This document shows, piece by piece, positions 11,401-22,429 of a stretch of DNA of 30,731 nucleotides. The position numbers were made by a program, and so were the translations under genes. Each line of letters opens with the position of its first letter. Position 1 is the stretch's first letter. Source of the DNA: Proteromonas lacertae (taxonomy: Eukaryota > Sar > Bigyra > Opalinata > Proteromonadidae); contig NGBS01000050.1 of NCBI GenBank assembly GCA_002245135.1, positions 1-30,731 of the forward strand. The letters run 5' to 3'. The notes beneath the pieces were generated by a model. It saw only the letters and a list, made by a program, of their open reading frames with translations, had not been told where the DNA came from and searched no databases.

Positions 11401-14400
11401 TAAAAAAAATTTGCATTATCTTAACAATCTAGAAGGTTGTAGTATTGCTATTATTAATCAAGTAAAAACAAGTTATATTAATTTGTATATATAATTATTG
11501 TATAATTTAATAGTTATGTTGAATGTAATCATCTATTAAGTAAAGCCGTAGAGAAAGATGATTATGAATTAATTCATTTATTATTTTACATTTTAACTTA
11601 TAATTATAATAAAGTTGATATTCCCTTGTTATGCCAGAACAATTTCATGCATTTATTACAGAATCTAAGTTCAATGAAAGTATATAAGAAATCAATAAAT
11701 GATGCTAATCGCAAAGACAATTTTGATATTTCTTATATGTTTTATTCAAATGAAAAGATAAATGAAATGATAGAAAAAGGATTATATTCATATTCACAAT
11801 TTATTGATTTTGTATGTGAAAAATACAATGGTGATGAAAATAATGAAACAAAAATCAATAGAAATGATTTGATGTTCAAGCCTGAAAAAGCATTTCATTA
11901 TTATAATCAGATATTACACACTATTAAGCATAAATACACAGAATTGTTAATCCCACCAGTTATATCAAAATCTCAACAATGTGAAGAATTAAAGACATTA
12001 TATTACTCTAGAAAAATGATTCTTTATATCATCACATCAGTATTGAAAGACTATAATAACTCAAACAATAATCAAACCCATACAAATTCTGAATTATTGA
12101 ATGATAATAACACTGCAATGACAAACACTACAACAACCAATACAATAACAACAACTTCTATAACAACTACGCCATTAAAATCAACTCCAACCAACACATC
12201 TACAACTAATTCACCTAATGAAACTAATCAAAAGACATTAATATCATATACAACTGCAGCAAATGAAACAACAAATAATAAACATCAAACTGATTTGGAA
12301 GAGATATTATTTACATATATTCAAAAGGAGATTGAGTATTATTCAAAAGAAATATTATCAGATATAAATTATAAACCAAACACTATGCTATTTAAACAAT
12401 ATGATTATATGATTAAAGATGTATTTATTGCATTGCAGAATGTGAATTTAAATACAAGAATTAATATATTGAAAAGAACTTCATTCAATGTTATTCAAAT
12501 AATTAAGAAATCTTCAGTTTACATACAAATAGAGATATTAAAGTATTTACAGTTAACTTTACCTTACATTTATCCAAGTGATATTCCTCCAGGAATTGTG
12601 TTTTATTCAACACTTTTAGATATTGGTTCAACTATATTATATGATTATGACATAATGAAAAAGAGGACAATTCATGTAGGTGTTTCTGATACATTGTTAC
12701 TATTATATGATTATATAATCAATACAATTTTAATACTTATTCAAAGTGAAAAATGGAATTCTTATTTAATTGAAGCTTTCACATCTAAATTCAGTGAAAT
12801 TAATAAATCATTCAAAGATAAAAGCAATTCAATAAAAGCATTTGCAAAACAAAATAAACAATTATACAATAATTTACTATTACTATTTGATATAAGTGGC
12901 AGTTATGATTGTTATTATTATAACCACTGTAATGTTATATATAATGGAACAAAAGGAGAATTAATTGATTATAAACCAAACGAAAATGATATTGAAAATG
13001 TTGGATTTAAAACATCCATGAAAACTGAAGAAATACAATTAATCGATTCAATTCCAGTTAATAAAGTAAATATTCCATTCTTACCAGAATTATATGGAAA
13101 AGAAGAAATTATTAAGTTTATTCATGTTTTGCTATTTTCATATATAGATCCAATAAATAATAGTGATATTACTGAAATATTATTATACTCTAAGTTATAC
13201 AAAATGTTGAAATATCAAACGAATAATCCAGATATTTGTTCAAAATTGTATGAATTTAAAACATTTGATATTATTGTCAGTCACATATCAAAGTTTATTA
13301 AATATGATAAATTGAGTAGTCAACATGAAATGATGTTGAAATATTATAGTTTATATAAACTCTATATCGAAAGTCATTATAAGAATAGTGAGAAATTATT
13401 CAAACCGTTTGAAGAAAAAGAAAAACCAATACCAAATCCAATTCCAGGTGATGCAACAACAAGATCAACCAATAACAATAACACAGCAAAGAAACAATCA
13501 AAATATGATCAATTAATATCAATGGGATTTAAATCAAAATTTGTAAAAGCTGCTTTACGAAAGAATCGAAGTTTAGAAAGTGCTGTAGAATGGATATTAG
13601 AAAGAATAGAAACTGATGAAGGAGATGGTGATGAAGATGAAGATGAAAAAGAGAGTGAAGAAGATGATGAAGAAGATGGTGAAGATAGTGATGATAGTAA
13701 GGGAGAAAATAAGAAAAGTAAAAAGAAAGATGGAGATGATGATGATAATAATAGTAATGGTATTAAAGAAAGTAGCAGTAGTGATGATGATGATAAATAT
13801 AATAGAGAAGAGCCAGAATTGGATTTAGATAATAAAAGAGTATATATATAGTGATGCATTATTTATTATTACTATTATATAGTTATTGGAGTATTTAATG
13901 ACAAAGAAGAAGTTGAATGAAAAAGTGGCTAATACAATTATTGATATGTCAATAATGAGCAGTGATAGAGATAAATGTAGAAAGAAAATGATTGGATATT
14001 ATAAATCACATAGTAAATCATTGTATTATTTTGAGTATTATATTTATAGATATGAATCTGATAAAAATGATATTAATGATTTATACAAGAAATTATCAAA
14101 AACAGACAAAATATTTGATAATGTTTCTAGTTATTCAATTCCAATAGAAAAAATAGCATGTCAAAATGAATATGAGTTTGTTTTGGAAGATTATGTTTAT
14201 GATTACAATAAGAAACAATCGACTGTACAGAAAGGAGAAATGGTAGTAATAACCAGTAATAATCACACTGATTATATTTGTACAAATCCAGTAGGAAAAG
14301 TATTACATGTAAATAGTGAAGGAAAAAACAACTTTGTAGTTATGGAGATATATAATCCTTACAAATTAACATATTCTGAAGTAAAAGTACCAAAACATAA

Positions 14401-17400
14401 GGTGAAAAAAATATCAAAATTATATGGTACAATTTTTACAGCCCCAAAATAAAACGGATCTAATTTCAAATCAATTTAAAGATATATTGAAAGAGATGAT
14501 TAGTAGTAATTCAAAATTTATTGTTTCTAATATATTCAACCATATAAATTCAATTAAAATATCGGGAAAAAATATAAAACAGTTTATTAAGATATTCTCA
14601 AAGTGTATTGAAAAACCATTCATTTTAAGTAATAATAGCAACAACAAAAGAAAGTCTAGAAAAGAAGAAAAATCATCAGTTAATCTATCATACTATATGA
14701 ATGACAATAATAACATATCAATTACAGTAGAATCTCTATTATCCAAGTGTAGAGTAGAATCTGATTATGATTTGTTGTTGAAATGCTGTTATTCAATTGT
14801 AAATACAAGACCAAAGATAAATGAAGAGAATATATTATTTAAAGAATCATTCCATCCAATGATGAATCAGAATTATTATTTCAAAGTATATATATATATA
14901 TTATTGAATAGATAACTATGCCAAATGTTGATTATTTATATATAATGTTTGACAAAAACACAAATATTTCAGAAGATATGGCAATTAGATTCATCAATGG
15001 AAATAGAAAAACAAATATTATTAAAACATATAGATTCAAAGATAGTTTATGTCCTATTCTATTACCTTCAAATTCAGTGTATTTTTCATGTACAACTAAT
15101 AAGGAAAAAGATGATGATAGTTCAACTAAAAATGAAACAATTGAATCATCCTGTTGGGGATATAAATTCTGTGTTATTGGCTTTTCTCAATATGATTTTG
15201 ATTTATTAAAAAAGAAATATATTTTATGTTTATATAATGAATTATTGAAGAAAATAATCAATAATGAAATTAATATAAATGATAATCAAAATAGAGTTAT
15301 AATCAATGGACTATGTGATAATTATATCAATTATATTTCATCACCAGGAATTCCTAACAAATTAGAAGCAATTCCAAATATAATTACACTTATTAGTGAA
15401 TGTAATAATTACAATAATAAAGGTAGTATTGATAATAAGAAAATAGAATATTTTAAATCTGAAGAATATTGTTCTATTCTCTTTAATAATTATTTTAATA
15501 CTTTAATCAGGAATCAACCAATCAAATATCCTGATTTTCAATATTATTGTTTATATACATCAGTAGAATCTTCATTAGATAATAATAAAAAGATTCAAAA
15601 TTCAAAAGATAAAGATAGCGAAAATAACAATATATTACCATCTCCTCTTATAAAAGAGCATTTATTCCCACTTAATATTATCAATAACATAGAAACTGAA
15701 AATGATTTGAAAATATCACTCAATACATTATATTCGTTATTATCATCATTTACATCATCATCCAATTCACATAAATTCATTCCAATGAATGTATTTTTAT
15801 ACGCTTGGTATAGTTCAAATATATTAAATGAAACATATGAATCAGATCATCCATTTAATGATAAAAGTAATAAATTTGAAGGAAAAATTCATAGTAGTGA
15901 AGAAACTACTGTTGTATTTGATAGTAGATGTAGTTTCCCAAGTAATTATGAATTGATAATAAAATATGATAATACAAAGATTATATTGCACAATGAAGAA
16001 GATATAAAGAATAGAAAAACAATAGAATTTACAGGAGATTTTGAATATTCATTAACAAAAGTACAAGAAAAAGGAACTGATGATAATAATGAATATTATG
16101 GTATATCATTCCTAGTAAATAGAAATAATGTAAATAATACTACTGATGTTGATAAAGTAATAGAAACTTTGAATAAAAATAGAAATGAAATTATTAAAGA
16201 TTATAATATGATGCTAAATTCATGGAATAATTCAATTGATATTGATATAGTGAAATGGAGTAGTAATCTATCAATCGAAGATATTTCAATGAGTATAAAT
16301 GTATCAACTCCAATGGATATAAAGAAAGAGGAATATTTATATAAATATCCAAATCTTAATAATGTTTCGTTGAGATTGTTATATGAAAGATATTTCATTA
16401 TTACATTATTTAATCTATTATTATTTGATAATATTAGATTTTTACATACTGAAAGAGATATTGATAATAGTAATAATAATAATTCATTAATTGATATAAC
16501 AAAACCAATCACTTCAATTAATTCTATTAACTCTATCAAAACAGGTTCATCACTTATCTCTATGATTTCTTCAACTAAAAGTTTAGTTTATCGAACTATT
16601 AAACAGATTATATGCAATTATTACTTATACATCACCAGAGTTCATGGTAGTACAATCAATGTGAATATAAACAACATGACTGCTTTGGAATCACATGATA
16701 TAAATATCCAATATAATTCATCATCATCATCAACATCAACATCTATTCCATTTAATTTATACAATTCTCAATGTATTTTCATGCAATTCTTTACAGCATT
16801 AAATAAGAAGAATTCAAGAGTAATATTCCATAGAAATGAACAACCTTTACATATTACATATATACACGAAAGTGGAATAGATCAAGGAGGTTTATATAGA
16901 GATTCATTAACACAAGCTGTTCAAGATATATTTTCAGATTATTTCCCATTATTTGTGTTATGTCCAAACGCTAAAACAGAGACAATGATTAATGTTGATA
17001 AATATGTTCCAAATCCTATATATTGCAATTCAAATGATTTTATTGATTTATATTATTTTGTAGGTAAATTGATGGGTATATCTTCAAGATATAAATTGAC
17101 TTTACCATTTTCATTCCCAAGTATTGTTTGGAAACATATTTGTGGTTTAAAGAAAGATATTACTGATTTGAATAGTTATGATAGTGTTACAGCAAACTAT
17201 TTATATAATCTATTAAACTGTAATTCAGAAGATGAATTTGATATGTGTTATACTGATATAACTTATGAAACAACACTAACCTCTGGTAAATCAGTTTCAT
17301 TAATTCCTGATGGTAATAATATATTTGTCAAATATGAAGATAGAAAGAAGTATATAGATATGGTGTTGAATGTAAGATTGAGTGAATTTGATAGTGCTTT

Positions 17401-17824
17401 GAATGCAATCACTAAAGGTATTTTTGAAGTTATTCCAAGATTGTCGTTGGAATTATTCACTGAAACCGATGTAGAGTATCAAATATGTGGTGATCCAATT
17501 ATTGATATTGAAATATTGAAGGAGAATACTGAGTATTCAGGTCATGATGAGAAATCTGAGACTATAAGACTATTTTGGAAGGTATTGAGTAGTTTGAGTA
17601 ATGAGGAAAAGTCTAACTTCATCAGATTTGCTTCAGGTAGAAGTAGATTACCAACAAAATGGAATTCAAAGTTTGTATTATCTATGGGTTATTCATTAGA
17701 TATTCCAATGAGTCATACTTGCTCATTTACAGTGGAATTACCTAAATATAAAACTGAAGAGGAGATGAGAAGTGGACTTCTCAAGTGTATTCACTTTGGA
17801 TTGGGTGGTATTCTTAATTCATAA
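5436..17824 (+). CDS. Giant HECT-type E3 ubiquitin ligase with UBA domain (12 exons)
   Basis: Ubiquitin-protein ligase that accepts ubiquitin on a cysteine and passes it to substrates. The start is the ATG at 5,436. Frames join through short GTAT...TAG introns at 5588-5616, 5732-5762, 6096-6125, 6287-6319, 10638-10679, 10776-10812, 11315-11360, 11485-11513, 13840-13882 and 14886-14911. One further join near 14,430-14,485 is uncertain. The product is about 4,000 aa. A UBA domain (ISMGF...LESAVEWILE) lies at 13,500-13,612, before an acidic tail. A SPRY-like stretch (GLYEWKYTVV...CIGLS) lies near 6,990-7,420, with Asp runs at 6,910-6,955 and 7,040-7,090. A TGxxFxVxxPLxVxAxGRGF module lies at 9,240-9,560. 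The HECT domain fills about 16,750-17,820: ESGIDQGGLYRDS near its start, RLPTKW and SHTCSFTVELP near its end, with catalytic Cys at 17,720-17,722. The architecture recalls very large HECT ligases (HUWE1/HERC class); orthology is not established. Confidence 0.92.
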
Positions 17825-17896
17825 GATTTTTATTATAATTTTCTTTTGTAATTTTTGTTTATTGTGGAATTAGAATGAAATTAAAAAAAAAGAGAA

Positions 17897-17919
17897 TCAA
17901 GCCTTTCATTTTGGCTTGA
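17897..17919. repeat. Hairpin between HECT and REXO4 genes
   Basis: TCAAGCC and its exact complement GGCTTGA are separated by a 9-base loop in the 117-bp gap between two plus-strand genes. It may be a 3' processing or RNA-stability element of the HECT transcript, or chance. Confidence 0.3.
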
Positions 17920-17941
17920 AATTAGTTTTTTGTTTTTCTCG

Positions 17942-18746
17942 ATGAGTACGAAAGAAAAAGTATTGATATTCGTTAATTGTAATTTCATAGAAAATAGCAA
18001 TAAGTAAAATAAAACCAGGAAGTAATTGGAAGTCTTTGAAAACAATAATTGAGAAAGAAAAGGAATCTAAACCAATAGAACCAAAGAAAAAGTTTTTCAA
18101 AAAGAAGTATTATATTTTATAAACATAAATTTGTAATAGGCGAAAGATTAGTGAAACAAAAATTGAAGAAACAAGCGATACACCAAAATTGACAGATTAT
18201 ATAGCTATAGATTGTGAGATGGTTGAGACAGTAAGTGGATCAAGTGCATTAGCACAAGTTTCAATAGTAAATTATAATGGAGAGGAAATATATAACGAGT
18301 ATGTTAGACCCAAAGAAAGAATAATTGATTTTAGAACAGAAGTTAGTGGAATAACACCAGCTTTATTAAGAAATGCAAAATCATTTGAAGATGTTCAAAA
18401 AGATGTAAGTAAAATATTAGAAGGAAGAATTCTCATTGGTCATGCATTATTTAACGATCTTCAAGCATTAATGTTATCACATCCAAGGGAAAGAATAAGA
18501 GATACAGCTTTATATAGTTATTTCAAACATAATAAAAAGAGTAATAGTAGAAGTCAAAAGAGTTTGAAGAGTTTAGTAAAAGAATATTTGCATAAGAACA
18601 TACAGACAGGAACTCATTCTCCTTGTGAAGATGCAAGAGCTGCTTTAGAGTTGTATAAATTAGTGAGAGGACAATGGGAAAGAGATATTTTATTGAAACA
18701 TAAGAAAAGAAGAAAAATTGTTGAAAATGAAGAAGATAATAAATAA
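17942..18746 (+). CDS. REXO4: REXO4/Rex4-like DEDDh 3'-5' RNA exonuclease (3 exons)
   Basis: Nuclear exonuclease of the REXO4/Rex4 family, which in yeast takes part in pre-rRNA processing. Start ATG at 17,942; introns 17,960-17,990 (31 nt) and 18,107-18,139 (33 nt) give an uninterrupted 246-aa protein. The first exon is only 18 nt. The N-terminus is lysine-rich with KPGSNWKSLK, typical of the family. The catalytic domain begins TDYIAIDCEMVE (motif I, D and E). ILIGHALFNDLQALM is motif II and HSPCEDARAALELYKL holds the His and Asp of motif III. The C-terminal KHKKRRK is a likely nuclear or nucleolar signal. The gene is short but complete for the family. It lies 117 bp after the HECT gene on the same strand and converges with EMC1, 94 bp away. 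Confidence 0.93.
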
Positions 18747-18840
18747 ATTTGTTGTTTTTGTGATTGTTTTATTAATTTTTATTTCATAAACAAACAATTT
18801 ATCAATAATAAAGAATGAATTAAGAGAATAATATCATTTC

Positions 18841-21739
18841 TTAAAACCATTCACTTTTCAATCTCTTTTCATTCACTTTCAATTTCAGTATATAAGTCAA
18901 CACACTCAATACTATTGTCACTAATATCAAGATTTTGAAGTTAAAATCACTTGGAAGCATATCAAATGGTTTGATTGGCATTACATGACTGTAGAATAAA
19001 TCATTTCCATAACAAACTATTATCGATGTTGATTCTATCTTCGCGTGACTACTTTTCATTCCTTTTATACCTATTACACTCTCATTCTCATTCAATATAT
19101 TCAAAGTATTATATCCTAACATTGCATTATAACGAATCATTCCATTTTCTTCTTCTTTTACACTTAATTTTCTTTCTTTTGATAAACCATCTAAATATTT
19201 ACTTTCTATTTCTACTATATCATTGTTGGCTAAGATAAATATCAAATATTTACTACTTATTCCTTCTAAGGTTATGGAATTATAAATGTCTTTTATTCCC
19301 ATTGGAAAAGAGAATAGTTTATATTCTATACTGATATTCACATTATTGAAATTATCTATTTCTTTTAAACTTAAACTATTCTTATATTTATTCAAACTTG
19401 ATAGATTTATCTCATTTTTGTTTATTCGATCTTTGGTTAAAGATATTGATAATATATCACTTCGAATATCAACTATATTCCAATATGATAAAATTACCCA
19501 ATTTTCAATTATATTTAAACCTATTGGACTTGAACTATCACTTATTCTTTGATTGTGAATTATTTTACCATTCACCAAATTCATTATATATAATACTAAA
19601 CATTTACTTTTCTTATTCTCTATTACTATTGATATTGTATTCATATTGTTATATTTCATTATTATTGAACCATCTTCACCACTTATTCCATTCTTTAAGA
19701 TTTTATCATCTATTTATTTATTATAATATATTAATATATTATTATTATACTATAATTTGGTATTACATATTTCACTATCTCACCTTCTTCATACGATAAA
19801 TCCATTTTATATAATAATTTACTTTTTATTCTATCTTTATTATTTCCTTTTATCACATATCCTTTGATTATTTTGTTATTCTTATTCACATCAACATAAT
19901 AATATTCTATCTCATTATCACTTTCTGGATAGATTTTTACACTCAAATCATTGAATATTAATCCATAAATTGGATTATTCACTTCTGAAAAACGAATTAT
20001 TTTTTCTATTTTAGAATTTACTGGTAAAACAGTGTGAGATAAACTCTGAATTGATGGAATAAATGTATAAATGTAAATCTCATTGTTATTCATTTCACTT
20101 ATTATATTTATACTCTTCTCATCTCGGAATAATAGATGAGAATTACCTATTAAATCATATTTATATAATAATAATCCATTATCACTACTTAGTAAATATA
20201 ACACATTATATTCTGATAATATTATTATGTATTTATTAAATCCAAAATATTTGTTACTTTCTTCTAATTCTTTCATGTTTCTCATCTTAAAACCATTTCT
20301 TATCCAATCAATTTCATTTATTATCATTTCTTTTACTTCTCTTATCTCATCTTCCATTCTTCTTATAAAACTTATATCATCTATTTCATCATTTATATTT
20401 TCATTTTCATTTCTTTCCATTATTTCTAATTCCTTTATATAACTCAATCCTTCTTCTCTATTCCATTTTATCTCATTTTTACTGATATAATATATTGTTT
20501 TATCATTCACTTGAATTAATATATCATCTTCATTGATTATGAATAAATGGTTTTCTTCTTCATTATTTCCTTTTACATCAATTTCTTTTCTTTCAATCTC
20601 TTTAAATCCATCACTTTTGTATCTTATTATCATTATCATATTTGATTCACTATTCTTTATAAAGGATATTTCATTCATTGAAAATTCACATCTGCCTTTT
20701 ATTGTATTGGATATATCGATTGTATTATTATTATCGTTTAAATAACCAATATTCTCTATTTCATTTGTATTTGTATTTATTATCTTAAAGTAATTATATA
20801 ATCGATTATTATCACTTGAGGATATTACTTCTTCTAAGAGATAATTACTATTCTCTTTCAAATTATCTAATTGTATTTTCTTATTCTCTTTTTCTTTCTC
20901 TTTATTATTTATGATTATTAATTCATTATTCTCATTTAAACATAACAACAACAATGATAATTTCTCATCTTTATTACTTATCATTAATGAACTTTTACAT
21001 TTCATATCAATTGAAATATCTTCACTTTTTGCTCCTGTTAATAATGAATATTCTTCAATTATCATTTTATTATCATTTTCACTATTTCTCAATAAGTATA
21101 AATTATCATCTATTTTTATATCTATCAATTCATTTATTCCATCAAATTTGTATATTGATTTTAAATTGGGATTTAATAATTCACAACTGTTTTTAATACA
21201 TATCAATACACCTTTATTACTCACTTCTATCTTTATTTCACTTATATCTATATGAATATATTCTTTAATAATAAATACCATTAATTTCATACTTCACCAA
21301 TGCATGATCTTTCTTTAAATCACTTGTTTCAATATTATACTCCAAAATGTGAAGGATATTATGATGAACACCAAATACATACAGATTTTCGTTGAGATTT
21401 TAAATATCAACTATTAAATAATCTATTCAATATAAAAAAAATAATTATACTGTCTGGATAGGTTAATCGGTAAAGAATTGATCCATCTTCCTTTTTAAGA
21501 CAACTTACTGTATTTAACTCTAAACAATTAGATTACTATGAAATTATACTTGATAAAACGCATATTAATTTTGGTGTATTGACAATACTCTTCATTTCAC
21601 CTACACTTTCAATTAACCAACGATGTGAGTCATCCTTTTCCAATTTGTTTACATTCGATTGAATGGATGATCTATTTTCAATAAACGATTTTTATAATAC
21701 CAAAAATAAGCCCAATAGCAAGAAAACTGAAAAAATCAT
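18841..21739 (-). CDS. EMC1: ER membrane complex subunit 1 (6 exons)
   Basis: Large lumenal beta-propeller subunit of the EMC, which inserts membrane proteins at the ER. Start ATG at 21,739 gives the signal peptide MIFSVFLLLGLFLV. Introns: 21,672-21,700, 21,520-21,549, about 21,423-21,450, 21,248-21,278 and 19,710-19,750. The exons read DDSHRWLIESVGEMKSIV and LNTVSCLKKEDGSILYRL, matching the DWR..YVGKVK and ALNSRTGEILWR blocks of known EMC1. The last exon has ENWVILSYWN, ITLEGISSKYLIFIL, the DUF1620 region and a C-terminal anchor (FNFKILILVTIVLSVLTYIL) ending RLKSEWF, like the RLAQVKLLNRAWR end of human EMC1. The length is about 910 aa against 993 in human. The first and third exon joins do not keep frame with simple GT-AG sites, so they need unusual splicing, or the assembly has small indels in T-runs. 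Confidence 0.9.
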
Positions 21740-21846
21740 TTCTATTCTAAAAATATAGTCGTTACATAATTATAAAAAATATCAGAAACAAAACATATGT
21801 GAATATAATAATGATAATATAATGGAATTATTCTATATTGAAGAAC

Positions 21847-21993
21847 TCATTTGATAATTCTTTCTTCTCTTCTTCCTGATATTCCATTTAATTTGATTTT
21901 TCCAATTGTTGAGAATGTTTTTAAATATGATTTTAATTCCAATTTATCTATATTCTCTTTTACTGTTATTGATAATATATAATATAAATGCAT
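21847..21993 (-). CDS. Orphan small ORF or last exon, unknown
   Basis: A minus-strand frame ending at TGA 107 bp before the EMC1 start, on the same strand. From the first ATG it codes 48 aa (FMHLYYILSITVKENIDKLE... ending RREERIIK). The frame stays open upstream through the hairpin cluster as far as about 22,104, but that part looks repeat-derived. It could be the terminal exon of a gene whose upstream part has been disrupted, or a small gene. No family is recognised. Confidence 0.3.
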   Translation of the reverse strand: MHLYYILSITVKENIDKLELKSYLKTFSTIGKIKLNGISGRREERIIK

Positions 21994-21996
21994 GAA

Positions 21997-22062
21997 ATCC
22001 TCTTTTATAGAGGATCCTCTTCTGAAAGAGAAGAGGATTTTTAGATCCTCTTTAAAAGAGGA
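21997..22062. repeat. Three consecutive hairpins of ATCCTCTT units
   Basis: Three perfect stem-loops lie in a row. ATCCTCT/AGAGGAT (21,997-22,015) has a 5-nt loop. ATCCTCTTCT/AGAAGAGGAT (22,014-22,038) has a 10-bp stem and loop GAAAG, and shares two bases with the first. TCCTCTTT/AAAGAGGA (22,046-22,062) has a 1-nt centre. Further ATCCTCT copies follow near 22,080 and 22,112. The regularity is well beyond chance. The role is unknown: regulatory array, recombination site or relic of a small inverted-repeat element. Confidence 0.65.
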
Positions 22063-22103
22063 AATATAATTTTTATAAAATCCTCTTATTAAAAAAGATG
22101 ACA

Positions 22104-22429
22104 AATGAAAAATCCTCTATCCTAAACATAATATTATTGAAAATATTTGAAAGCTCTAATTGATGAATTATTAAAAATTCTTCCTTCCAATATGATAGTA
22201 TCATACTAGAGGACTATAATTTTTATGTGTCTATCTGACCAGCCCCCCTGTGGGGGGCCGATGGGGGGGATGCCGGCGGGGTGGAGGACTAGACTATAGT
22301 ATAGACTAGAATATTATAAAATGTTATAGAAGAGGATTTGAAGTGTCTACTACACTATAGTTATGTATTTAGATCAAAAGAGGAAAAACAAAAGTCATCT
22401 CATAAAAAGGAATTATCATTATCATCTGA
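22104..22429. other. Intergenic border region with GC-rich island
   Basis: No gene is seen here. It holds an inverted repeat TATGATA-G-TATCATA (about 22,195-22,209), the GC-rich island described separately, and a short TAGACTATAGTATAGACTAG near-mirror stretch (22,290-22,310). The composition changes around here from host-like AT-rich code to the GGA/GAG-richer code of the genes to the right. Confidence 0.4.
22209..22291. repeat. GC-rich island flanked by 8-bp direct repeats GAGGACTA
   Basis: A strongly G+C-rich core begins with the perfect hairpin GCCCCCC-TGT-GGGGGGC (22,242-22,258), followed by further G-runs (six, seven, four G and shorter) that could form a G-quadruplex. GAGGACTA occurs at 22,209-22,216 and again at 22,284-22,291, bracketing the core like a target-site duplication. 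It could be a small insertion or an element terminus. Confidence 0.5.

Noticed and set aside
13509-13859. Minus-strand Ser/Leu-rich open frame opposite the acidic tail of the HECT gene
   Set aside because: It is the antisense of GAT/GAA repeats coding Asp/Glu runs; low complexity and no independent signal.
5436-18746. Ciliate-type reassigned stop codons
   Set aside because: The in-frame stops fall inside short GT...AG segments whose removal restores frame, and TAA and TGA end conserved proteins.
19286-21255. Several plus-strand hydrophobic open frames
   Set aside because: They lie antisense to EMC1, whose reading is supported by family motifs and a C-terminal anchor.
21997-22062. CRISPR array
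   Set aside because: The hairpin units have no regular spacer of constant length and the DNA is eukaryotic nuclear.
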